From contig JANTUC010000003.1 in the NCBI GenBank assembly GCA_026873275.1, positions 310,001-374,000 on the forward strand: a DNA stretch of 64,000 bases, read 5' to 3'. The position numbers and the translations under genes are program-made. Under the pieces are notes generated by a model. The model was not told where the DNA came from. It saw only the letters and a program-made list of their open reading frames with translations, and did no database searches. Position 1 is the first letter of the stretch; the number at the start of each line of letters is the position of its first letter. The stretch comes from Pseudopithomyces maydicus. Taxonomy: Eukaryota; Ascomycota; Dothideomycetes; Pleosporales; Didymosphaeriaceae. Positions 9,115 through 18,809 of this stretch are shown here, in pieces.

Positions 9115-10873
9115 GATGATAGAAGCCTGATTTCACAGATGGCTCAAAAAATCTTTACAAGTAATGTGTTGCTGATGTTACCAGTGGTAATACTGACAGG
9201 TATAACAGTGTGAATAATCCTCCCTTCAAGGTACAATGAGAAGCAGTTATACCCTGCCATGATGACACCTTCCGAGAGCGGAAAACTGCTCAAGAACGGG
9301 ATTTGCAGATTCCGTGAGCCTCTTCGTACGCATGGCCGGTTGTCTTTCAAACGCACGGAAGATCTACAGCCCATTCCTATTTGTTTTAGTCCAAAATAAT
9401 GAGGGAGTTGAACGCCGTTCAATAGGGTCCAAGAAAGAAACGCCTGCTGACGAAAAGGTTGTTTCGCAAAAACAAAGCTAGTCTATAATAGGTTTAGTCG
9501 CTCTCCAAGGTGTGGCTTTTGGGACCCTTTGACGTAGGTAGATCCTTCCACTTCACTAGATCAGGTGTGCAGATCAATAGAACAATAGTAACTTCCCATT
9601 TTCATATTCCCGACACATGTACCGGATGTCTTTCCATTATCCAAGCGCATGGCGCATCGCGTGTTGAAGGCGTTTTGCACCTGCGTTAGCGGAATTGAAC
9701 AGAATTTATTTCCAACTGTCATATTGCGATTAGCAAGCCGCCTGTTGAGCTTTTTTCATAGTTGATAATTAGGAACAGAGTCAAGCGGAAGTAATGGTTT
9801 ATATCTGTGACGAGAGCCTTGATGATTCGGACTCTAGGTTGACTACCGCAGGGAAGCAGCCGTCGAGAAAAGCAAAAGCAGCTTAGATGCGCCTGATTCT
9901 CCCCTAAATGTACTCAGGGTCTCTTAAATACAGAAGTGGTCTACCAGTACATTGAATTATCAAAGTAGTCAGGTATGCTCACCTCTACTGAAGGATTAGA
10001 AATACTTCTAGGGCAATAGCACAAAAGAATACCAGCTCATCAATAGGTCTTCGTCCATTCGGATCACGAAACGCTCTGTCACTGAAAGAACTAGTGTGAT
10101 ATCGGCATTTCGACGGAGAATTCAATGGAGACACCAACTAGCAACAGTGGTTGGGCGCAGATTCTTCTGCATGTAGCCGATTAGAACTGAGTGCGTAGTA
10201 ACACTACGTTGTTTGTTTACCTAGATGGCTAGATTGAATCATGATCTAGATCGTGAAACATCACAGTGGCACAAATATCACGGCTGCGGCACAGTTAGTG
10301 TGGGGATGATGTGCAAGGGTTTGATACTGATCGCCATGAGGTACGAGCTTCTCCATGTCACAACCTCATGCGGCTGAGCTCTTGGGAACACAAAACAGGA
10401 AGAACACTCTCAAATACGGATATTGATCGGTATCTGGGTCTCGATTCAAGATCTTCTCATCTGGCGCGATAACGGGATTCGATCTCTTCAAGGATTATCT
10501 TCTCTTCGGAAAGACGCTTCCAACTTGAAAGATTTTCAGAAAAACTTACAACCTCACAGAGGAGCTATGTGATATGATCAAAGCTTTCTCGATGAATCAC
10601 ACACGGAACGCAGACACGAAACAACCTCACTTCTGCTTACTTGTGATATCTCCTGTTTGCCACGCTTGTACTCAGACCAACGTGATGGACCAACCTAAAG
10701 CTAATATGCTAAACTGAATGAGGTAGCAAGCTCACCAGAGGTACTTGCTGACAGTGTACCTACTGCTCCCGCGCTGTTGTCCCGAGCGTCTAGGGGACGG
10801 GCCGCCCCGGCAGACTTCTTAAGTTCCGCAAATGTTCCATTGTAACCTTTCCAACCTTCACTTCACATCCAAA
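9115..10873. other. 1.7-kb gene desert
   Basis: No supported ORF, RNA gene or repeat. An open frame at 9144-9422 (-) has no family feature. Marks the start of the sparse accessory stretch. Confidence 0.45.
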
Positions 10874-11482
10874 ATGGGGAAATCTTTGCTTCCACTCATC
10901 TTCATGGTTCTAACTTCTGCGGGCTTCAGCCAACCAATCGAGACCAATGACCAGCCGTTCAATTATAGTGCTGCTCGCACCTCTTTCACAGCTTCGAATG
11001 GTGTGACCGATGCAATTGCAGGAGCCCCCGGCGGATTCTGGGGTTGCTGGCTCCGAGAATGGCAGGGCGGGTGTTACTGGTGGTATGTTCTAAAATGATC
11101 GAGTAAATACATCAATTGTGCTGACTTAGTAGGCCCCCACATGATGGTTGCCAAAATGTCGAAATAAAGAATGACCTTGGCGAACGTATGTAATCAATGT
11201 CCTGGCAAAGTATTGCTATACAGAAGTTAATGGCGAACGTATGTAATCAATGTCCTGGCAAAGTATTGCTATACAGAAGTTAATGATGTGGCAGTTAGAA
11301 AGGAAATCGTGTCATTGGGTCCTGACGAGGGTACCAAATGTAACGTCTATGGCGAATATGATTGTAAAGGGGTGTTATGGCCATACAGAGACCGCAAGCG
11401 TACAGTCGACGATTCTTTTAGATTTCCAGGAAATCACGATGCACCTCAAAGTGTGATGAGCTTCAAATGCTGGAAGGGTTGA
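10874..11482 (+). CDS. Small secreted Cys-rich protein A
   Basis: The N terminus MGKSLLPLIFMVLTSAGFSQ is a clear signal peptide with likely cleavage near GFS-Q. Exons: 10874-11082, 11133-11185, 11277-11482. Intron 1 is 50 nt (GTATGT donor, CTGAC branch). Intron 2 is 91 nt and contains an exact internal duplication. The product is about 155 residues. Mature landmarks are FWGCWLREWQGGCYW, GCQNVEIKN, LGPDEGTKCNVYGEYDC and MSFKCW. The pattern '(S)LGP..GTKC..Y...C...SFKC' recurs in gene B and resembles fungal secreted proteins of crystallin- or killer-toxin-like shape; that fold assignment is inference. Phases close only with the acceptors named. The gene sits 279 bp upstream of its paralogue. Confidence 0.72.
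11178..11283 (+). repeat. Exact 53-bp tandem duplication containing an intron
   Basis: Copies at 11178-11230 and 11231-11283 are identical. Each holds exon end TGGCGAAC, donor GTATGT, 38 nt up to CAG, and exon start AAGTTAA. After duplication the gene has two donors and two acceptors. It can be spliced as one 91-nt intron, or as two 38-nt introns around a 15-nt micro-exon (11224-11238), and both keep frame. Confidence 0.9.
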
Positions 11483-11760
11483 AACATGGCCAGGTTACAG
11501 AGAAAACTGTGCGCGGACATACATAGACGCAATGCATAATCTTCGATATGTGCGCACCTAAAACTTATGTGTCCTCAAGTAATTCTGTTTCTTATTTGTA
11601 GTACGCACACGGGACACTGCGCACACGCTAACGCCTGAGCTCGCTGTATTTGAACTGCCTTGCGGCCAACATTGTTCTTGCACCTGTTCACCCGCTTATT
11701 CGATCAGCAACCTATCACTGCTGGTATTCTTTTATCATTGCGATAGCAGCAACATACATC

Positions 11761-12361
11761 ATGCGATTTCTCCCTCTAGTAGTTTCGATCACTCTAATAA
11801 ACTTGGCCTTCGGTCACCCATTTGCCGATCGCGGAAATAAGCAACCAGCATCCGGTTCTCAAGAATTTTACCTAGAAGAAGACCCAAGTCCTTATGGTCT
11901 CTGGGGTTGCACAGAGCCACAATGGTCCGGAAACTGCAGTTAGTAAGTACAAAAACGCTCGCTTCATGACATTTTGTCAATTGGCTGCACGAGAGCATAT
12001 TGTATTGTCTATTATTCAACTTAATGACTGTAAATTCGAATATTAGTTTTCCAGTACGAGATAACCCATCGTGCTGGAATGTCACGATCCGAAATAAGCA
12101 AGGTAATTTAGGATTTACCAGCAATCACTCCGCAAGTTATCTGCTCCGGACCTTCTAATGAATAACATAGGGGTGTACGCACTTTACTCGGTCGGTCCCA
12201 ACCATGACACAAAATGTTACGCCTTCTCTGCGCCCAACTGCCAGATTCCATTCTACCCGATGACCAAGCCGTCTCCTAATTCTGATTGGGAATTCAAGTA
12301 TCCTGGCGAGGCCGATACACACAGCCCCGTGAAAAGCTTCAGATGCGAAATGGATATTTGA
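11761..12361 (+). CDS. Small secreted Cys-rich protein B, tandem paralogue of A
   Basis: Exons: 11761-11942, 12047-12102, 12171-12361. The introns are 104 nt (GTAAGT donor) and 68 nt (GTAATT donor, CTAAT branch). The phases (2,1) are identical to gene A and give 142 residues. The signal peptide is MRFLPLVVSITLINLAFG with cleavage before HPF. Landmarks parallel gene A: LWGCTEPQWSGNCS, SCWNVTIRN, SVGPNHDTKCYAF..NC, and VKSFRC near the end. The same intron positions plus the same Cys frame show tandem duplication, with strong divergence between cysteines, as seen in effector-type families. Function unknown. Unlike A, its intron 2 has no internal duplication. Confidence 0.72.
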
Positions 12362-13605
12362 AAGATAATTTATCATCTTGTCACATTTGATCTCGGTTCA
12401 TGACAGCCAGGACTCTCTCAACAATCACAATATATCTCTTGAGAACTCCTCTGAGAATATATACAGTGAGTATGTAATGGATGGGCACGTCTGCTTATCA
12501 TAAGCTTGAGGAGTTTTTGCAGGTTAATTACATCCAATGAGGACAAAGCAATGTCTACGGGAAACGGGTTGCGCTCATGATCTGTATATACCAGCACGTA
12601 TGGTAGTAGGATCAAGACAATAGAGATAAAACTCACTGGCGCTGCCGTATAGCAAACTGTTTTACCATAATTCTTGATGTGTCCTCACGTAGACTTGATA
12701 ACGTAATATTCAGTCATAGTCTTTCAGCTCCAGTACACTCGTGGCTAATATGTGGAGATCCCAATCTGCTCAAGAGTTGAACTCCACTTTGTACATCTGC
12801 CAACACCCTCTATTGCTGCACAGTCAGTTTCACCTTTAGAAAGCCGCAAGTTAACGGAGTGGCTTTGAGAAGAAAATTCTGGCTCATACTAGGCGGTGAA
12901 AAGTGGGAAAGCTCGTGATTCCCTACGTACCGAATATTAGTCCTCAGACCGAACGTCCCGATGACGATCTCTGGTGGAGATACCCACATATACTCAGCCT
13001 CACATGGATCTAAACTTTGGGGCGAAGGTATGCATCACCGCCACAAACCGTGCCGTAATGTGCTACAATACGACGTCCCCACTTCGCGCTAGACCTAATT
13101 AAGTATCCGTCTCCCTAAGCATTCATACTAATGTCCTCGAACCAGGCTACGGCCCCATTTGCTCATATCAATACGAAAATGGCGGCGAAATATACTCGGC
13201 TGTTATACGTAGTTAGAGCCACTAATTGGTCGCCGGCATCCGGATGTCTGGCATTTGGCCCCCGACCGATGGCGCTAGCAACAAATGACAATGTTTCTGA
13301 CAGCCTGGACTAAGCGAGAGGCATATATGTCAACTTCGACCCCAAGACATACCCATTCTATCTCTAGTAATGATTGGCAGTGTTCCAAATAGGCTTAGGC
13401 AAGCGAAAGGCATAAGAAACTTGTACCGTGATCGTGATCGGACGCCGTACTGAGGACGAACATGAGAGGATTGGGAAATTGAAGACTTGGGTTAAACTCT
13501 TTGTGGTCGGTAAGGTGCCCGTGTTGAGAAACCACGGTTATGCCGGCCAATATGTCTCGTAGATAGGAGGCCTGGAATTTGTGCTGGGCATTAGAAAGTC
13601 AAAGG
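12362..13605. other. Intergenic, no supported gene
   Basis: Spacer between secreted protein B and the NLP gene. Short open frames on both strands lack signal peptides and family features. Confidence 0.45.
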
Positions 13606-13611
13606 TATAAA
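13606..13611 (+). promoter_or_regulatory. TATA box of NLP gene
   Basis: TATAAA lies 78 bp before the ATG at 13689, followed by a CA-rich leader ending CAACAATGG, a good fungal start context. Confidence 0.5.
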
Positions 13612-13688
13612 GGGGACAGGAGAAGTGCAAGTTCAAAAAGCACAAGGCATTGAAGAGCTGGAAACAACCTTCTAGCACACACTCAACA

Positions 13689-14500
13689 ATGGCTCGCTTC
13701 AGTCTCCTCTTTCTCATCGCCAACCTCGGCACCGCCCTCGCCGCCTGCAGCACTTCCCCCAGAAATGGATTGCCCACGACAAAGTCAAAGGCCACGAGGG
13801 CTCTCCTAAAGTACCTAGTGGCGTAGCAGGCGACCTCATCAAGAAATATCAGCCCTACCTCTTCGTCGAGACAGGATGCGTTTCCTTCCCCGCCGTGAAC
13901 TCCAACGGTGAGCTGAAGTAAGTCTCCCTCAATCCGCATTGCACTGCATATACTTTCTACCTTCCACATGGTCATTCATATCCGCAACACCTCTAACAAC
14001 CCCCCAGCAGCGGCCTCAAGAACTCAGGCGCCATGAACGGCAAATGCAGCAAATCCGTCGGCCAAGTCTACGCGCGCGCCACCAAGCACAAAGGCCGCTA
14101 CGCCATCATGTACGCGTGGTACTTCCCGAAAGACCAAAACGTAGACGGCCCGGCCAACAAAGGCCACAAGCACGACTGGGAGAACATCGTGGTGTGGCTC
14201 TCGGGCCTGAACTCCAGTGCAAAGGTGAAAGGTATCTCGTACTCTGCGCACGGCAGTTATAGGCGGTACAAGGGCGGGTCGACGCCGCGTGTGAGGTATT
14301 CGAACATTGGGGACGGCAGCACGCATAGTCTCTGGAAGACGGATAAGAAGGGCGGGAGACAGCCGTTGATTGACAGGGGGCAGTTGAGCAGTAAGGCGAG
14401 GGGGGCACTGGAGAAGGCGAACTTTGGGAAGGCGAATTGTCCGATTATTGATTGTAGGTTTAAGAGCGAGCTGGATAAGGCGTGGTCAAGTGGGTTTTAG
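13689..14500 (+). CDS. NLP (NPP1-type necrosis/ethylene-inducing-like protein), frame broken near the 5' end
   Basis: The start at ATG 13689 gives a signal peptide (MARFSLLFLIANLGTALAA). After the C run 13756-13760, the family-like sequence continues in another frame, so the coding sum is one base short. An intron (13918-14007, GTAAGT donor, CTAAC branch) precedes exon 14008-14500. That exon carries the family signature GHKHDWEN (usual form GHRHDWE), preceded by the AWYFPKDQ block and followed by W/Y-rich strands and a short tail. NLPs are secreted and bind plant sphingolipids; cytotoxic members permeabilise eudicot membranes. The break lies between the signal peptide and the mature domain. 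As read, no secreted full-length product is encoded. Because several other genes here break at G/C runs, an assembly error is as likely as a true pseudogene. Confidence 0.85.
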
Positions 14501-14990
14501 GAGTGAGACTTCGTGTGATCGGGTTAGTCGATTGGCGGAATCTTCTCAGCTTTCTTGCTAGACATGGCGGTTGGGTATGCGATGTTTAGTCGGTCACTCA
14601 CTCTTTCATATTTGGACTATCATTTTATCGCTCTGTCTTTTGATAAATATTTTGCCTCTGGTTTGCCATTGCGTGGTGTTGGAATCATCCATTCAAGTCT
14701 TCTTAACGATAATTGAAAGCCTGCAAGTTGTCCTAGCTCTACTCCAACCCACACCCTTTTGCACTATTCCAAACACACTCACTTATTTAGGGACGACTCA
14801 TGTACAAAGTAATTTTAGAATGAGAAAACCATCCCCAATACCAGATCAACACCGGCATTTACCAGAACATCACTCCTCTTTAACGCATATATTACAAAAC
14901 CTCCCTATCCACCCTTATTTCAACGGCCAATTGCACAACCTACTTCCCACGACCTATCTTCTACCACGCTTTTATGACGCTTTCTACTGC
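14501..14990. other. 3' flank of NLP gene, T- and C-rich
   Basis: A 257-codon open frame crosses this stretch, but its product is low-complexity (Pro/His/Leu/Tyr from repeats) and unlike a real protein. Confidence 0.5.
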
Positions 14991-15148
14991 CTATCTTCTA
15001 CCTATCTTCTACCCATCTTCTACCCATCTTCTACCTATCTTCTACCTATCTTCCACCACACTTTATACTACCTATCTTCCCATCTTCCCCCACCCATCTT
15101 GCACTCATCTCCCACCATCCACCATCCACCATCCACCATCCACCATCC
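14991..15148 (+). repeat. Two adjoining short tandem repeats
   Basis: Six 11-bp units of CTATCTTCTAC type occupy 14991-15056, and five 7-bp ACCATCC units occupy 15114-15148, with related degenerate units between. Strong pyrimidine bias on the plus strand. Confidence 0.85.
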
Positions 15149-15606
15149 ACCCATCCCTGGCAACACATCCCAATCCCCAGCCACCCATCCACCCATCCAC
15201 CCCGCCCTGTCTCGCCTTTTCCCACATAGAATGAACAAAAAGCAAGAGTCCAGTCGTGGAAGCGAAAAGGGGGCTGTTGAGAAGTCATGTGCATTTAGAT
15301 TCTTTCCACGGTTGCTTGGGTATTTGGGTAGTGGTGTGTCGTAGATTTGTTCAAAAATCGAGGAGAGAGGATGTCCTGAAGAGAGGGTTGAGGGGAAGTG
15401 AGACTGCGTGGGGACTGCGGTGGTTTGTGTATACTATGCATTGGTTCTTGGAGTTTTCGTATAAATTTTCGTATCCCGACATCACACCGCGACGACACTC
15501 CATCGATGCAAAATAAGCCACAGGGACAACTTTCCTCAAGGACAAACGAAACATGTATTCATCAGCGCCTTATATACGCCGCTCCTAACCCCCTATTTCT
15601 CTACCA
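15149..15606. other. 3' flank of SPB1
   Basis: No supported gene. Contains the presumed 3' UTR of the minus-strand SPB1 transcript. Confidence 0.45.
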
Positions 15607-18427
15607 CTATTTCCTCTTCTTCGCAATCCTCTTCTCAGCCCTAACATCCTTCTTCAACCTCGCATCCACCATCTTATACTTACCCTTGGTGCCACCGGGT
15701 CTACCCTTACCCTTATTCCCGCCCCTCGCCACGACCACGGTAACCTTCTGCTTCGGCTTCTTCTTCGCGGCCCTACTCATAAGTCTCGCAATGCTCTGCG
15801 CCTTCTCCTTCTCCGTGAGGCCCTCCTCGTCCGCCAAGAGCGCCGATTTCTTCTTCAGCTTCTCGAGGCGCTGCGCCGCCTTGAACTTCTTGCGGGCCTT
15901 GGCCTCGCGCACCTTCTTGATGGGGCGCGCGTTGAGGGCGCGCATCTTCTCCTTGATGGCGGCGGCGGCGGCGGCCGTCGTCGGGCGCTGGAGCTTCGAG
16001 TGCTTGTTTTCGTCGTCGAGGAACCAGTCGGGGAGGCCTTCGACGTCGCGGAGGGAGTAGCGGTTGAAGGAGTCGTCGAGGAGGTCTGCTTTTGTTTTCT
16101 TGCCTGTGGCGAGCTGGTGCGCCATGGTCATGGCTTCGGCGGTGATGATGTCGATGTCTGGGCGGCCGTTGCGCATGGGCGTGTTGTCTTGTTCCCATTG
16201 GGACTCGTCGCGCTTGACTTCTTCGATTTTGTCTTCATCGTCGGAGGAGTCGGCGTCTTGCTGGGGCTGCTCCACGATTTTGACTTTCTTGGTGGAGGTG
16301 GTCTTCGCGGGGGCGGCGGCGGGTGCGGCGTCTTCGCTGGCGTCCTCCACGTCGATGCCGCTGTCGTCGCCGTCTTCCAGCTCTTCCAGTTCTTCTAACC
16401 CGTCTACTCCTTTGAAGATGTCCTGGTCGAAGAATCGTGCGGCGCGTCTTGTGAGACCACTCTTGGTGTTGCCACCTTTTTCGAGGTCAGTAATTAATGG
16501 CCCCGACTCCTCCTCGTCGTCATCGCTCAGATCGCTGTCTTCGTCCTGGACGAGCTCTTCGTCGCTGCTCTCCTCTTTATCTTCATCCGAAAAGCCGTGC
16601 CACTCGCCGTCTTCGTCCTCTTTTCTTGCGCGCTTGGCGCGATACTTTGCGTCTCGCGCAGATCTTTGCTCAACGTAGTCAGTGTACATGTTGTCCAGCT
16701 CCGCATCTAGCGCATCGGCTTCATCGTCTGTGACTTCCTCCTCTTCAGACTCCTCAGCCTTCTCGCGCTCGACGACTGTGGCCATCTTTCCGCGCGCGAC
16801 CTTGCCCAGCGCTCCTGCATTATCGATCGACTTGAGCCCGAACATGGAATCGTCACCCTGCGGTCCAGCCTGCTCCATACCGATTTCGAAAGGTGTGGTC
16901 ATGTTCATCTGCATGCGCACGATCTCCTTCTGCTTGCGCTCGTTTTCCTGACGACGTGCTTTCTTCTTCTTCTTTGACTCTTGCTCTTCCATTCGTGCCA
17001 TGTCTTCCATGATCTGCATCTCTTCATCCATGGGCGCGACCTCTGCGACTTCCTCGGCTTCTGCCTCCTGTGTCTTCTTCTTGGATGCAAAGCCAAAGAC
17101 GTCACGCACTTTCAGACGCCATCGCAAAAGCCTCTTGAAGTCTGCGCGACCTAGTACCTTTAAATCCCCGCACGAGGCTCTGATCTCGGGTGTCGTCTCC
17201 GGAAGCTTGTCGATGGTGGCAATAGCAACGTCGCCATTTGGAGGCTATAAAGCATTAGCAAATTTAATCGAAGGAATTGAAGGGTATAAATTACCTGCTG
17301 GAACGACAGCTGGTTCAAGGAGCCCAACATGGCGATGGGATCGGCTGTCTGGATGAACTCGGACACGGGAGCGCTCTTGAACTGAGTCCAATCTCCCTCC
17401 TCGTAACCCTCACGCTTTCGCTTCTTGATTTCGGGTTTGAAGACCTTCGCTTCGTTGTTCGGCGTGGGATCCGCAAGCTGTAATTTCAAAGTCAGCTTAT
17501 GCTTTACATGCGAGAAATGCGACATACTTCGGCGAAGACGCTCTTGGGGTCCAAGAACCTGGGATCGATGTGCTTGGGCGCCTTGAAGCCGCGGCAGACG
17601 ACGAAAATTTCGGCGGAGACGTTACGCGACGAAGGAGGCTTGGTGGCCTCGACCTTTGTGAAAAGCTGATTGAAGACCCACAGCAAGCTGTTGTAGTCTT
17701 TGCTTCGGAACTGAGACTTGTGAGTAACTATATCTTGCGAGGATGGATGCCCAAACTCACAATCTTGGTGACGAAGGTACCTCCTTCAACCAAGAACTCG
17801 GTTGCCAGCTTCATACTCTGGAGCACCAGTTCCGCCTCTGCGCATTATTAGCCGCCGCGTTGTACACATAGAGTTGGGTATTCGTACGAGTGAAAGCATC
17901 CTGTACCCAGGCCGTTCCGACGTTGGGAGCACCGTCGTGGAGCACTGTATCCGCTTTCCAACTGCAACTTGTAAGCCCGAGCCCCATTTGTATTTCATGT
18001 GTTCCCTCACGTTTTCAAGTGGCCTCGAATCGTCGCACGGCATTTTTCGGTGGTGATGTCGGACTGGAAGGTGATGCAGCGAGGGATGGCCTTGATGGGA
18101 GCGAGATCGACACCGATAATGAGTGCATTGGCGGGCATAACCTCGGACGCAACCTCTGGAGACAAGTCAGCGCAGTCCGCGCAAAGAGAATAACGGCAAT
18201 TCGGTGGGCGCTGCTGGGGGAGCAGTCTCTTCACGCCGGGGCTACGTACGACACCATGATCCGGGAGCAGCGCACAAATCGATCAGGACCTTTGACTTTT
18301 CGAGGAAGTTGTATTTTTTATTGAGCTGGATCAATTTGAAGGCGGCACGGGCGCGGTAGCCTTTTTCTTTGGCAAGCTTGTACCACTTGTCCAGACGGCC
18401 TTTGCCGTGCTTCTTCTGGATGGCCAT
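15607..18427 (-). CDS. SPB1: SPB1: 27S pre-rRNA 2'-O-methyltransferase
   Basis: Seven exons in transcript order: 18427-18250, 18155-18011, 17961-17888, 17837-17761, 17710-17528, 17477-17295, 17244-15607. The introns are 94, 49, 50, 50, 50 and 50 nt, and all phases close to give 825 residues (yeast Spb1 has 841). The N-terminal FtsJ/RrmJ domain shows GYRARAAFKLIQLN, LIDLCAAPGSW, IIGVDLAPIK, LHDGAPNVGTAWVQDAF, GGTFVTKIFRSKDYN and NVSAEIFVVCRGF, and carries the K-D-K-E catalytic tetrad. A middle DUF3381-like part and an acidic, Lys-rich Spb1 C-terminal domain with KKKPKQK-type nucleolar signals follow. The enzyme methylates the ribose of the A-loop guanosine in 25S rRNA and is required for 60S assembly in the nucleolus. 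It is divergent from the hydrolase at 18810, with 382 bp between the starts. Confidence 0.95.
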
Positions 18428-18809
18428 GGCGGGCTAGCGAGGGCGCGTCGCGGTGGCTGTCTGAAGGGTTCGGCCTCGCGTGGTGTCCGGGGGCACGAGC
18501 GTCGAGGTTGGCGGAGGCGTGAATGTTCCAAAAAATTTAGGACATGCAAGCCGCGGAGGCGGTGGGGGGCGGCAGAAAGCGGGCATGGCCAGGTGCCTCG
18601 CTAACGACCGGCGGGCGAAGAGGGACAAAAGCGGGTCTCAAGCAGGGGAGCGGCCACGGGACTGCGTCATGGCTCGTCCACCTGAACCACCCGTCCACGC
18701 AAGCACAAAGGTACGTAAACACCCGCGCCTCCTCGCCTCGGCCGTCCTGGCAATTGCTCACCCGTCTCTCGTTCAGCGAGTGCACGCTATCTTTACCACG
18801 CTCGCGGGA
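18428..18809. promoter_or_regulatory. Bidirectional promoter, SPB1 / hydrolase-like gene
   Basis: A GC-rich 382-bp divergent spacer. On the plus side a 5'-UTR intron is likely: donor GTACGTAAAC after 18711 and acceptor TTCAG just before the CGAGTGCACG leader near 18777. It would remove the upstream in-frame ATG region and leave ATG 18810 as the first good start. Confidence 0.5.

Noticed and set aside
9144..9422. 92-codon open frame (-) upstream of the acyltransferase
   Set aside because: Not joinable in phase to the acyltransferase and no domain.
14571..15344. 257-codon open frame (+)
   Set aside because: Its product is dictated by the 11-bp and 7-bp repeats (Leu/Tyr/Pro/His runs); no start context, domain or splice logic.
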